A stretch of 64,000 nt of DNA from positions 3,782,001 through 3,846,000 of the forward strand of contig JBANAY010000003.1 of the NCBI GenBank assembly GCA_037952775.1, read 5' to 3'. Under the pieces are notes generated by a model, which saw nothing but the letters and a program-made list of their open reading frames with translations, made no database searches and was not told the origin of the DNA. This DNA comes from Clonostachys chloroleuca (lineage: Eukaryota; Ascomycota; Sordariomycetes; Hypocreales; Bionectriaceae). Shown here in pieces: positions 46,516 through 63,178 of this stretch (the first letter of the stretch is position 1; every line of letters begins with the position of its first letter). Both the position numbers and the translations under genes were made by a program.

Positions 46516-47756
46516 ATAGGAACTTTGTAGCCGCAGATTTTGAATAAGAACAATAAGAAATATAATTTCTACGTGTAAATATGTCTATGATAACGGGATT
46601 GCTCAAACTCATGACATAAGTTTGCATACAAGTAGGCACAGACATGTTTCTGATATTACTGGTGGAAATGGTGTTCTCTAGATCTATTGCTTTACTCAAG
46701 GGTTATGAAAGCTGGACACTTAGGTGAAGGAACCTCATTTAGTGGACTTCGAGGTATATTATTAGAATACATTTTGAGTGAGGCTCAACAGGATTCATGT
46801 TCGGCACTTGGATATAGAAATGACTAGTTCGTATTCTCAAGTAGATAATCCCACAAGAAGAATGTTTTTTATATCATCACAATGAATTTCTATACTTGCA
46901 AGAAAAGAACGTAGTCGTTAGCTATGCTATATCCTTGATCCACATTTTCGTCCTGCACATTCCTTCAAAAAAGAACACAGATGTAACCTAGTAAATACCT
47001 GAGGACAGACCAATTGCGTCTATGGATATTTCCTTACGAAAGATGCATACCTTAGCCATTGCTAAATGTCTTCCTCTCCAGTTCAGCGGAGGAACCAGTA
47101 GCCATAGGCCAAGGATATGTTGTCTAGGAAACTTGGACTAAGACATAATATATTTGTGACGATCTCAGAATCCGGCGAAATAGTTATGGCACACGGGACG
47201 TTTGGCCAGCTACGAAAAGCCACAATACCAGTTGAGTGGGTCATGCAAGCAGTGATAATTTATAGAGACCAAAAGGTGAAGAAACTGATTCCTCAAAGAG
47301 AAGATATCGATAGTTCTAAAGCAGACTCTTGGACCTTTCTCTTCAGTGGAGGAAAGAATAGGTAAGCTAAAGATTTTAATTGGAAATCATGACCAGATCA
47401 AGCTGTATTGGTAATGATCCGATTATGAGATTTCGAGTCGTAAACGGAAACAATTTGAATCATCCGAGACATTTGCAGGCAAAATGTCATCACGCATAGT
47501 CCTGGCAATCTACGTATAGGCCGTTGAAGACCGGTAGCAGGAATGCTACCGTTTACCACGTTTCACTCAACCAAGAGGTATGCAGTATGGAGCATCTGCT
47601 TTACTCAAATATATCCGAAGATTGCCATGGAGGTATGTTGTGATTATGCCCTTCGGTATTGATACAAGAGGAAATAACATTTGCCTTGATTTCTCTAATT
47701 CTCTATCGCATTGATCTTCACAAATCAAGCTTGCTTGGTTCGCATGAGGCTTTACT
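46516..47756. other. 1.2-kb AT-rich intergenic region
   Basis: No supported gene. A short plus-strand open frame (47117-47365) has mixed composition but no motif or splice context. Confidence 0.4.
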
Positions 47757-50129
<2,373 letters not shown>

Positions 50130-51561
50130 ACTGTACTTTGGGTCATTTTAGTATTCCATCGTTACTATTCTTGGGTACAAGCAAGTCTATGCTATATTTG
50201 AATTTCATCATCCATGTGAATTCTAGCGTGGGAATTTTTCTTCTTCAAAAGACTTAATGTACTAGAAGATTCATATTGTCGAATTACTTTCTTATTTTAC
50301 TTAGAATTCAGAGAAGAACGACTCCAATCGCTGGCTCTATTGGGCGGTGCAACTCTCAAAACTGACGCAGTCACCAAAATTCGAAGACTAAGCCACTATT
50401 TCTTATGGCTAAATCTATTTGTAAACCTAATGAGGAAAAATGAAGCTTGCCATGTATTTAAGAATATACACTCAGTACTATGACATTATAGATCTGCATA
50501 GTTGGCTGGGGTCTAACAAGGCTCCCTTTGAGATGGTTTATCAGTTACTTAGCTTAGAAGACCCCTTTCGATCTGAAATCACGCGATCCGGTTTCGACAT
50601 CCATATACTCGTTTTACCTCATGGTCGAAAATGATCAGCGAGAAGCCATGCCCCTCTCATCTCTCGGACTCCTCGCTACCCTACTAAATATTCTATGGAA
50701 GAGGTCGCTTTTTCCCTTGACCTTGGTACATGTCGGATCTGGCACGGGTACGAGATTAAGACATTGGCGCGTGGCGCTGAGCTGGGTCGAGCTCACTCAT
50801 AGACCGAGGTCTTATGTATCTTGTAAGGATCAGTGGTTCAATTTTGGTATAATTCATCAGTTAAACAATATGCAGGGAAAAGTTGAGGATCAACTGACGT
50901 AACAAAGCCAATGGCGCAGACGATGACGTTCGTTTCAAGGAAAACGCCATCTGCGTCAATATGAGAGATCATTTGCGGAACTATTGTGGGCTTTTTAGGT
51001 CTGAGTGGTGTTCTTTAATCAGCCGTCGGTGAGTTTGATAAGTGGGTTGGCCTAAATGAAGAAACGTTAATGCTAAAACCTATTGAAAGTTACCATTGGA
51101 TATTAGTTACAAACGCGCGGCACCAATTCAGTGGGGATGTAAGTGCTGAAACTCTGGAATATAAATTAGCCTAGAGCCTTCATTTCGTCGTGAATCTTTT
51201 GATTTATCTGATGTTGGAAGGTCGCAGGCTTCGACTGGGTTCGGCGAGGAGCAGCTCCTTGTCCGATCATCGGATTGACATACATCGACACAGGCGAGCA
51301 AACTCTGACGATTTGAATCCCCTTGGTGGTGAATTCTTTTTGGGCTTCGAAACTAAGCAAGGCCGGACAATCTTTGCCGAGGCAAGTAGTTGCATTGTGT
51401 GACATACTAGCTAATGAGGGGAACTGGTACCGCAACTCCGCACATTCCGCCTTGTCCTCAACATTGGCCCCTCTTCAGTCACAGCGTTGTCCGAATCATC
51501 TCATTCATTTCGTGGTAGTAGTTAGATATCGACTGCAAAACAAGTGTTTATTGTGGCCATT
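50130..51561. other. 1.4-kb intergenic region
   Basis: No supported gene; the only open frames are short and without motifs. The far right end is the promoter of the paraoxonase-like gene. Confidence 0.4.
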
Positions 51562-52911
51562 ATGTCAGCGCCCATCACCATTCTCAAAACCGCAGCCGCG
51601 GCTTTCCTGGCTGCCTACTACTTTCCCGTGGTCCACCACTGGCTCACGGTCCTTGGTTTTCTCCGGAGCGCCAATATCTCCCATGTAGAAGAGGAGATTA
51701 TTCGAATTGAAGACACTGTCCATTGCGAAGACGTTCACCGATATTCGGACTGGCTGTTCACTGCGTGTGAAGATTCCTTTCCTACAAGATTCTCATGGTT
51801 CCCGCCCCTGGCCATCTTTAAGGACCCCGTACTTGCTTCGGAGGCGCGAGGATCTATTCACATCATTGACACCAAGGTAACTAATATCAGATCACATACA
51901 ACAGCATGATCGGATGACTTACACACCATGATGAGAGAATAGGACTTTAAGTCGAAGAGACTTGTTCTTCAGAACTTTGAGGGCTCATTTACCACGCACG
52001 GGATTGACATCATTGCAGACCCTGAGAGAAACGGAGCCGTCTACATCTTCGCAGTCAACCATGCTCCTCATCCAGAGTATGTGCTGTCCGTGAAGAATCG
52101 AACTCCCCTTCTGGAGGGGACGCCGAAGGCGCGGTCGCAGATCGAGGTTTTCCACCATGCTCTCGGGTCCTCTACAGCTAAATGGATTCGTTCCATACGG
52201 CACCCTCTCATTAAGACACCCAATGATATATTTGCCCATACGCCAACATCTATCTATGTCACCAACGACCACCACTACACCGAAGGCTATCTGCGACAAG
52301 TGGAAGCCGCAATCTCCGCTGCCAGATGGTCCAACACAGTCCGTGTACAGATCGATGACTGGTCTAGCAGCGATCCCCAGGCCGGTATCAATGCCAGCAT
52401 TGCATTGACAGGGCTGCATAACAATAACGGACTGGGCCATGGCCCGTCCCATGAGGACGTGGCGATCGGGTCTGCGACAAGCGGCATTCTTTCTTTGGCT
52501 GACATTACCGACAGTCAGCAGCTGAAGGTCAAGGAAACGATCTATCTGGACAGTACCATCGACAACCCAAGCTACTTCAAGGATGAGTACGCCACCGAAG
52601 AGAACGACGCAAGCGGGTACGTGTTGGGTGGTTTAACCAAGGCGGGAGAATTGGCGAAGAGCTCGCAAAATGAGACGGCAACGGAACCTGTCATCGTTTG
52701 GCTGGTACAGCCCGTGAAGGAAGAGGGTAAAGCGGCTACAAAATGGAACAAGAAGATTATTTTCGAGGATGACGGGTCGAGAATTCGGTCGTCGAGCGCC
52801 GCCGTGCTTCTGGGCATTGATCCGGCGCTGGAGGGAGGGAAGAAGAGGGCGTGGCTGGTCGTGACTGGCTTTCTCTCGTCGAACGCAATTGCTGTCAAGG
52901 TGGATCTCTAA
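51562..52911 (+). CDS. Paraoxonase/arylesterase-like protein (PON family)
   Basis: Exons 51562-51876 and 51943-52911 (66-nt intron) give 427 aa, close to the family length plus a fungal C-terminal part. The N terminus has an uncleaved-type membrane anchor (LKTAAAAFLAAYYFPVV), as PON enzymes keep theirs. Six-bladed calcium propeller signatures: HGIDIIADP, AVNHAP, TPNDIF with YVTNDHHY (calcium-site region), and GLHNNNGL. Members hydrolyse lactones and aryl esters; the substrate here is unknown. Possible roles are lactone degradation (quorum-signal quenching, mycotoxin-like lactones). The N-linked sequon NET and the GC-biased codons support expression in the secretory pathway. Confidence 0.87.
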
Positions 52912-54410
52912 AGTCCGCCCTTCGCGCCATCGTGGCCCGTTTTTGGCAAAGGGCGGGCTTGCGGCATCCAACGCAGACGAGGTGGTTTCCGTAGTCAGAC
53001 TTGCGAGCCATTCAGAAGCGACCGACGTCTTAGGTCGGAGGCGAAGCGATGCGTATTTGGCATGTAAGAGCCCGATTGTAGCGCCGAAGTAGCGGACGTT
53101 GGGAACGTTCTGGGATGAAGCTGGAGGCGAGCAGCTGGAATAGGGCCGGGAGATGACCGGGATGGTGTTTTGCTCAAGGCTCAGCATCAGTAATCAAACT
53201 CTCCAACCTGAACACACACAGCCAATGCCAAGCGAGGAGCCCTTGTCAGCACCTTGCAGGGAGGGACTGACCCCATTTGTAGGTCGGACCGATCAGCATT
53301 AGCCGCTCTTCTCCACATGTAACTCTGCTTGATGTCGAGCTGCCTCCACAGGCCGTTTCGTGGGGATGCTGTCCACTGTGGCGTCATTTCCTGGAGCAGA
53401 GGTTCCCTGCTTGCTTGTTGTGATTGCCGACTGCTTCGTTTCTGGGGCACTCGTATGTAGCTCGGGGAGTTAGGCAGGTGTATGGTCACTGCTGGGCTCC
53501 AATTTGCTGCTCAATCACTGCCTCATCTGTGTGATGACCGACACCCACCTCGTGGAGAGGCCCGTTCCTGAATTGGGTGTCAGCCGGCACGGGTCTTGTC
53601 TTGGAAGCAGTGTATCACACATGGCACAGGTTGCTACCGGCCAAGGGGAACGGGGAGCCAGTGCTCTCTCACTCTGCCGTGCTCTGCTTTTGTTGGCAGA
53701 GATCTCCAAAACGCACAGATCACCAATTTCTTCTGCTCCGGCTATCCGGTGTCACATGCTCAGGAACCTGCTCAGCTCTCCATGACCCCTTTCCCCGCTC
53801 TTCGACCCCGCGTGTCACTCATCTAATGCTGCCAACCACCAGCGAAGCACGTTCCTCCTTGACAAGCTTTGCTCCCTGGTCGGCTACATGACTTTTAAAT
53901 CCTGCCCATTTGACTGATTGGCCCATTTACCAAGATGAACAGACCCCCTGGTCTAGTCACTGGAGGAACGTCTGCCAATGCCGAAAGTCAGACCGAGCAT
54001 CAGACCCGCCCTGACCTTCATGATCGTGAATTGCCTTCCATCCACGTGCTGAGATTGAGTCCCTGAACCCATTTTCTACCACTCTGGGAGCTGAGAGAAT
54101 TAGCTCCGATTTCTCCGTCCAGAAGCAGAATTAACCGGCCGGCCCTTCTAACAGGAGTTGGAGTCCGCCACCCTTGGCGTGCAGCGAAGGAAGCACGGGA
54201 AAAAAAAACAAGTAGGTGAATCATCATGTGAAGGGCCAGGTGCAGAGCCCCATCGTCAGTAGTTACAAGTTGCGACCCCAGCTCAACCACCAGATGGGAA
54301 GCTCTATAAAGAGGGCTGGGGATCGCCCTTTGAGTTCCTCGTTCAATCATCATCTCCCAACCTTGACAAGAACACACAAATTGGTTATCGCTATTCTCTT
54401 GTGCGCAATC
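52912..54410. other. 1.5-kb intergenic region
   Basis: No supported gene. The right end holds the glucoamylase promoter. Confidence 0.4.
54305..54310 (+). promoter_or_regulatory. TATA box of the glucoamylase gene
   Basis: TATAAA about 105 bp before the glucoamylase ATG at 54411. Confidence 0.65.
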
Positions 54411-56235
<1,825 letters not shown>

Positions 56236-56347
56236 GGAATGGATCTGGATGAATACTGTCTTTACTACAATTTTTTACTAATCTGAGTTTATGATCTATG
56301 TACTCTCATGATTTAAATTCTATATACGAGTAGGGGGTGAGGGGTGT

Positions 56348-57660
56348 TTAGATGAAGTTTTCATCCTGGAGGTAGACCTCATTCTCAAGGAGCTTGGTTG
56401 AAAGCTAGTGACAACGTTAGTATACTTTCGAGATGAATAAATGACGAACCTTGGGTATTTAACTTACCACCTTGGTGGAGATGTTGTGGAAGTCGGTGAT
56501 ACCAATCTGAGCAGCATCATTGAGGATCTCAGACTTCATAATCTGGATCAGCTTCTTGACACCATCAACGCCATAGACGTTGGAGTACATGAATCTACGA
56601 ACGGTCAGACTAATCAAAGCAAGATCTCGAGGGGTTTAACTTACGGTCGACCCATGCCAACAGCCTTGACACCAAGAGCAAGCAGCTTGATGGCATCAGT
56701 ACCATAGCGGATACCGCTGTCGGCAATGACTTCAGTCTTGGAGAAAACCTCGGGGGCGTTGCGTCGGATCTCATAGGCAATCTCTAGAGGAGAGGGAGAG
56801 TACTCGACCTGGCGACCGCCGTGGTTGGAAAGCATGATGCCGGGAACACCCTTCTCAACAGCCTTGACGGCATCCTCAACAGTTGTGATACCCTTGATGA
56901 TGATGGGGAGCTTGGTGCGCTGCTTCATCTCCTCGTACAGGTCCCAGTCGAGGTTGGAGGTGACACCGTTGGCGTTGGTGGTATCGTATCTAGCGGCACG
57001 GTGACGTGTGGATGTAGCGGGAGCATCGACGGTGAAGACGATGGCCTTGGCGTTCTGCTCCTCGGCGCGACGGATGGCCTCCCAGGTAACAGTCTGGTTG
57101 ACGTTTCCATAGATCTGCTGGAAGGTGACCTGGGGTCCGTTGAGGGTGCTGTTGTGCTTCTTCTTGGCCTCGCCAATCTCCTCGATGGTCTTGGACGCGT
57201 AGAGGGCCGAGATGTACAGAATGTTCTCTTCGGCGGCGGCGTCGACGAAGTTGAGCTCGGCACGCTCGTTGCCATACACGCCTCTAGCAGCCGGTGAGAT
57301 GAAAATGGGAGAGCTGAAGTTGTAGCCCAGGATGGTGACGCCCATGGTCTCGTTCAGGCCGGTGACTCCAGCCAACTGGTGTGGCCTGAGACGGCACTTG
57401 GACCACACCTCGAGGTTGTTGCGGTATGACCACTCGCCTGCGGCTGCCACTCTGTAGAAGGCATACTGCTGGTCGGTGAGGACCTGGCGGGCAGCAAAGT
57501 CGAAATCGTTTACGGCGCGCATGTCCTTCAGGTTGGGGAGGGTGCCTTCGGTCCAGTTGGTGCCCTTGAGGAAGGTCTCAAGACCAGTGTCGGGCTCGTT
57601 GACCCATGGACTGTAAGCAGCGACGCCAGCGACGAGCTGGAGGAATGTAGCGGTACGCAT
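56348..57660 (-). CDS. FMN-dependent 2-hydroxyacid dehydrogenase/oxidase, secreted type
   Basis: Three exons, 57660-56645, 56594-56468 and 56404-56348 (introns 50 and 63 nt), give 399 aa. TIM-barrel FMN enzyme of the glycolate oxidase / lactate 2-monooxygenase family oxidising L-2-hydroxyacids. Catalytic and flavin residues: FQQIYGN Tyr, TVDAPA Asp, IIKGI Lys and the SNHGGRQ motif with His and Arg. The N terminus (MRTATFLQLVAGVAAYSPW) looks like a signal peptide, which is unusual because most relatives are peroxisomal or mitochondrial; a secreted lactate or glycolate oxidase would make peroxide outside the cell. No C-terminal SKL peroxisome signal. A TATA box is at 57765-57772. Confidence 0.9.
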
Positions 57661-59021
57661 TTTGATAAAGAATGTACTTGCGAGATTCACAGAATGGCAG
57701 ATGGGAGATTCCGAGGATGCGCGTGAGGAACTGGAAAAATCTTCTTTGCCCTACTACATGTGGCTTATATAGATGTATATGCACGACGATATCGAAGAAG
57801 AAAGTCATACAGGACCCGATTTACTCCATTCCTTCCTTTAGCAGAATTGACGCAAGAAGTGTCGGACTTTGATCCTTGCTGTCATTACAGTGGAATCATC
57901 GTGGCCTAGACTGAGGCCAAGGCATGAACGTCACTAGCTCAGACCAGGGTGAAACTGGATCCGTCTCCAAAGATATTAGAGGTGCTGATCCCAAAGGATT
58001 AGAGATGGAGGGAGGCAGCCAGAAACGGCGTCAAGATACACATCTCTGGGAGCCGAAACAGGGTCCAGAGCCCGATGTCGGATAAATATCCTGCCCCTCT
58101 AGCAAGGTTAAGCTTACCAATTGGTGCTCGGGGACATCAGACGAGCTTAAAACCCGTCATAATGGGCGAGAAATGAGTATGAAACTGGTGAAGGCGAAAC
58201 GAAAACAAAAGCTCGGACGATTCTGCTGGTATCCAATCAAGATCCCGGTGGGATGTCTTGCGTGGACAAGGTCCTGCCGCTTAAGGCTGGCGCCAACTGA
58301 CTCGGGCCTGTAGACGTAATCGCATTGAATGGAGTCATTCACTTGGGCGGAGTTGAAATCATCAGGGACAAGTTCTGCCAAGCGAGCTTGTTCTACCAGC
58401 TCTGAAGATATCCCACGCGGCGCGGCGTATGTCACCGCCAGCGAACGATTTGAACAGAACGGAGCGTAGCAGGCCGAGGCTTGGAAGCTTTGATTGATTG
58501 AAGCTTAGATCTTAGATTAGTCCATCCACTTTTCTGTGACTGCCAAGAGGACCCGTCGAGTCTCCTGGGATTTCCACGATGCCTTGTGGAGCCATCCACG
58601 TCGAGTGCAAGGTTGAGGCTGATTTGTAGATGCTGACAAAATTGTCGGTATCCAGTTGAAGAAATTTGGGCCAACATGAGACCTGGAATCGATGCCATCC
58701 ACCCGCCAGAATAAACTTAAGTTAAGCTTCATGACGACGACAGTGGCTGAATTCCGACACTACTTAAGTGGGATGATATAGCGCGCGGTTGAATCCACTC
58801 CTCTCTGTCATTTGGCCAGGCTAACTTTTATCAATCCGGCTCGGGAGAGATATAACCGACGGGGAAGTGGTTAAGTCCGAGTGCCGGCATTCAGGAAAGG
58901 AACTTCCTTTCACAGCTCTGCCATCGAGTTGATGACATGAGGAATCGCCTAGCACGTAGTTCCAGGATCTGAAGATGGCAGGTGAAGATGAGTCTGTCAG
59001 TACACATTACCGTTATCTATC
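57661..59021. other. 1.4-kb intergenic region
   Basis: Contains the promoter of the FMN oxidase gene; no other supported feature. Short minus-strand open frames lack motifs. Confidence 0.4.
57765..57772 (-). promoter_or_regulatory. TATA box of the FMN oxidase gene
   Basis: CTATATAA on the minus strand, about 105 bp before the ATG at 57660. Confidence 0.6.
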
Positions 59022-60001
59022 TTAAAATCTCTGGATGAACTTGGCCTCTCGATCCCACATCACCTTCCCAAGGCTGAGCGTTGGGTTCGCATCAAACCCA
59101 TGTGGCATCTCGGGATACACGTACAGCTCCGTCCCTTCGCCCAGTCGCCGGGCATACTCCTTATTCTCGTCCCTTAAGATGTCGTACTCTCCGACTCCAA
59201 TGTGGGTAGGTGGCAACCCGTCTAGGTTCTGGGCTCGAAGAGGCACCGCGTAGATCGGGCAGTTTTCATCGTTCCTCTCCCCTGGAACACATCAGACAGT
59301 GAAGTTAGTTTTGAGCTCTCGTAGCAAGGGACAGGAGCCTACGTACACTTTTCCAAGCCGCCCATGTAGATCTTCCACGCTGAATCATTGGATTCCACCG
59401 ACCACGTGAACCTACCCAGTCTCGGGTCGTCGGCCGCCACCGTGGTTTGGTCGCTCAGGCAAGGATAGCGCAGACACTGGGCGGCCAGAGGAGGATCCAA
59501 CTGCCTGTCGCGAGCCATCAGCGCCGCGCCCGCCGCTACCAAACCACCCGCGCTCACGCCGAAGATGACCAGCCGGGCCGGGTCGACGTGGAACTCTGCC
59601 GCGTGCGCCTGTAGCCATACCATGGACGAGTAGACGTCCTCCACCCCAGCCGGGTAAGGGTTCTCAGGCGCAATGCGCCACTGGGGCGCGAAGACCTGCG
59701 TCGCGCTCTGCTGGGCTACTGTGGCGATGAAGCCTCGGAACACCTCGATGCTGCCCGCCGTCATACCACCACCGAAGGCGAAAATGACTGCTCGCTCTGG
59801 CGAACTGTCGGAGCTGTCACCGAGCAGGTCCTTGGGGACGAAGCGTCGGATCTCCAAGGTCGTTCCATCGAGTGACGTCGCTGTGTGGGTGGATTCTTTC
59901 ATTCCCGGTGGCCATGGTAAGGCATCTCCGACCGCTTTGATGATTTCGTTGACTCTCTCACGAACCTCCAAGGGGCCGGGGACCTGCTCTTGGTCAAGCA
60001 T
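59022..60001 (-). CDS. Alpha/beta-hydrolase-3 (HSL-type esterase/lipase)
   Basis: Exons 60001-59347 and 59281-59022 (65-nt intron) give 304 aa. Catalytic triad parts: nucleophile Ser in FGVSAGG, Asp in the GEYDILRDE segment, His in MPHGFD. Where hormone-sensitive-lipase relatives have the oxyanion-hole HGGG, this protein has FGGG (FAFGGGMTAGS), a substitution of the conserved first His that may affect activity or specificity. No signal peptide is seen; the start is the ATG at 60001 (MLDQEQVPGP). Likely cytosolic hydrolysis of short-chain esters. Confidence 0.88.
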
Positions 60002-60410
60002 TTGCCTCGGCTACCCGTCCTGAGCAGAAGATGCTTCTGGGTCGAGGGTGATCTTTGGTTTGGCTGGGTGTAGGGTAACAAATGAGGGGAGTGATTTTCT
60101 CTGGAACAATCCAACAAAAGGGAAAGCACGCGTCAAATCAGGTCAAGTCTAGGGTAGTTGCCTGCTCCGGGCGAAAGAGAAGGCAACTGGTAACAAAAGG
60201 GTTAAGACATCAGATTGAAAGGTGATTGCATAATGTATTGTCCCGGCTACTAGCTGAAAATATTGTTCGCATTATGAGTTTCTTTGTTTATAGGTCTCAA
60301 TTTTGAACATATGAATTCCAAGTTTTCTCCCAGCCACTGAAGCAACCAGTTTGTGATACCACTAATCCCGCATCCAACCTCACGGATGAATGTAGTAGCA
60401 AACGATATCT
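60002..60410. other. Intergenic, no gene seen
   Basis: Promoter of the esterase gene at the left; nothing else supported. Confidence 0.4.
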
Positions 60411-62468
60411 CTATGCCCCTTCCTCAAAGCTCGACCGCCACACATACATGGGCATGGAGTCTTCCCACATACTCTCGGTCAACATGGTCTTGTTTGATCC
60501 ATCGGCGTTCATGACGATAATTTTGGCCAGACGAATTGGACCTCTGGGAGCAGCTGGGATGTTGATCGCTTCGACATCTGCACCGTCAGGCCTGATGGAA
60601 CCGACCTTAAGGTGCTCACCGATTCTCACGCGAACGATTCCCATGCTGTATGGTCTCCAGACGGACGAATCTTGTACAGGAGTGGCATGTTTGGCTTCCG
60701 TGACGAGAGCCCCTTGTATGACGAGACTTTATAACCTTACGGCGAGTAAATACAATGAGTTCTCCATCAGGCGACCAGCCTGGCGTATTGTCCCAGCCGT
60801 TGGTAAGTTGCGTCGATCCTCTGGTGGCAAGGTCTAGAATATGCTGACCCAGTGGACCGTTCTGGCCGTCCCAGAGGCGATAGACTACTTTGGTTCCGTC
60901 AGGCGACCATGATGGAAACCCAGCGTTTAGACTGCCGTTGGCCATCTTTTCATAGTCTTTAGTGCCCTCAGCGTCGAACAAATACAGGTTTGCCGGGTAG
61001 TTTCCGCGATTGAAAAACCATGTTCCAAAGCCAACAATCAGCTTGGAGCCATCATTTGACCACGTTTGGTTGGAAAACGCCAGCCAACCTAGTTGCGTAC
61101 GCGTCCTTCTCGGCATCTGTGCTGTTCACGTCATAGACATCGAAGGCTCTATCTAACCAGGTTGTCGTAGCCGGCATCGGTAATCACAACCGAAGAAGAA
61201 GCGTTTCCGAGCTGCTTCTCGGTTGTATCTAAACGCTTGCTTGCCTCGTTGAATTGAGGGAATACGTCCATGAAGCGGTACTCCCACTCGTTATCCCAGC
61301 TAAAGAGCGGCATTTCAGCTGACCGCTGTACCCATTCGTACACTTCGTAGACGACCTTAGTGCCATTAGGTGACCATGATGGGTTGCGCATAGAGCCGTT
61401 CAGATATTGATGAGTCTCGCTGGACACTGTGTAGTTAATGCCTGAGTTGGTGCCAGCCGTGACAACATAGCCAATGTTATTGCCGTTAGTCCCAACGTAG
61501 CGGCCGGAAACTTTGAGGGATGCTTCATAGGTATGCTGAGTGACACTCCTGCCAGATTCTACGTCAACGCTGAAGAGTTGGGACACGATGTGGCTCTGCT
61601 GAGCACTCTTTCCGTGTGCTCCATATGCATCCTCCGTCGTCATGTTGTAGTAAAGGAGGTGCTTTCCGCCCGGTGACCATTGAGGAGATCCAAGGCTGTA
61701 GTTATCCTGCCCAATAACTTTGCGAAACCCACTACCATCCGCCCGCACGATGTAGATGGAAAGAGATTGCGTATGTTTCCAGCCGGTGCCGTTGCTGTGG
61801 CCAGTCCATTCGGTGTTGACGTCGGAACTAAAGGCCAGACATTTGCCATCAGGTGACCATGAGGATGGGAAAAAGCTATGAGGCCCCACAGAGTTGAATA
61901 CGGACTCGTCACTTCCAGTCACATTATGCGTAGCTCCTGTAGGGAGATCCTTGACGAAGACGTCGGCCGTGTAGTTCATGGTGTTGGAAATGTAGGCAAG
62001 CTTTGAGCCATCAGGAGACAAGCTTCCAGAATCCTCGATTTAGTCTGTCTCGACAAGCGTTTCTAAGCCGGTACAGTCGGGCTTGATTCTGTAGAGGTCG
62101 GACTGTCCGTCTGCACGTCTTTCGCTCGTAAACACTATCCATTCACCATCTAAAGACCAGCTGGGATGGTAGTCGAAAGGGTTGGACTGGTTAGCCATCA
62201 ATGGAATGGCATTGGAACCATCTGTATCAGCAATCCACAACTGTGCTCCTGATGGTGCAATTCGGTTCATGTAGAAAATCCCAAGCTTTCCATCACTAGG
62301 AGAAGCGCGTTTAGGCAGGCCGCGAGCGAGGGCGCCTTGTTGCGAATCACGAACGAGCTTGCTGGCATAAGGACATTTGCTAGGTTCTCTTTGGTGTTTG
62401 GCATACGGGCATTCTGCAATGGCACTGGTGACTAGGAGGCCAAGAGCCGAAGCGATAGACACACGCAT
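60411..62468 (-). pseudogene. Secreted TolB/WD40-like beta-propeller protein, multiply broken
   Basis: Starts at 62468 (MRVSIASALGLLVTSAIAEC, a good signal peptide) and reads as a series of propeller blades with the PD40 signature SWSPDGxxxxF: SWSLDGEWIVF, SWSPDGKCLAF, QWSPGGKHLLY, SWSPNGTKVVY, TWSNDGSKL, SWSPDGTKVVY, GWSPDGELIVF. Breaks: a TAA at 62040-62042 in an otherwise continuous frame; a one-base gain near 61151-61156 (stop right after DNLVR); another extra A near 61065-61067; and a segment of about 220 bp (60525-60743) that codes on the opposite strand. After that the minus-strand frame resumes with IIVMNADGSNK and runs to a TAG at 60411. No splice sites explain these. A dead gene with several independent lesions; the intact form would be a secreted propeller of unknown partner. 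Confidence 0.85.
60525..60743 (+). other. Inverted piece of the propeller pseudogene
   Basis: Read on the plus strand this segment codes one more blade region that matches the gap in the minus-strand gene: FDICTVRPDGTDLKVL, then HAVWSPDGRILYRSG and FGFRDESPLYDETL, with a TAA at 60732-60734 near its end (possibly a former CAA), then PYG. At both ends a short GGC/GCC match flanks the junction, consistent with an inversion at microhomology. Flipped back, the reading frame would connect from FTR on the left to IIVMNADG on the right. Confidence 0.75.
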
Positions 62469-63178
62469 CGCGGCGAGTTTTGTGTTAATGGACTTGGAGT
62501 GTTTGTGTTTGTACTCAAAGCCCCAAGGAAAGGAAAGACCAGGTGCATGAAGGACATAAAATAATATGTCCGGGTGATCGCATCTTATCAAATTTTCTCT
62601 CAAAAGCCATGCTGTCAACTGGGAGTAAACCATGTAACAAGATATGCGGACGTCCACTTGGCGCGGGCCATTATGCAAACAACTGCGGGCTGCCTATGGA
62701 AAGTTTCCGGAAACGACGTAGGTTCCGGTCCCAAAGATGGCTTGCGATTGACCATGACGCCAGCCATTACATACAGGAGTGGATGGTGATCCTCTGTTTC
62801 TTTGTGTCTAAACCACAGTAGGAGAAGGTGGCAGTTTTATCCTCGAGACTGTAACCCGCTTGCTCGCTCTGCTCGGCTAACTCAGCTATCTCGTCTATTC
62901 GGTCTTTCGTGGTGGGCAAACTGGCCGCACAACTTCAAAAAGTTCCTTGATTAATGGACTATTCGAGAAGGTGTCATGGCCTCGGCATTGAGCATCATTC
63001 TCTTGGAATTAGGTTGAAGTTTGGGTTTGTAGAGAGTTGAGCTCAACCAACCCCTATTACCATCGCTCAAAGGTTGTCTCTTCCCAGCCTGACCTGTATA
63101 GCCGCCGCACGTAGATCTGTTGCGCAATGTAAACATAATTTCAAGTACCATAGGTGGCGTGCATAATCATTGTACCAA
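62469..63178. other. Intergenic, no gene seen
   Basis: Promoter of the propeller pseudogene and otherwise nothing supported. Confidence 0.4.
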
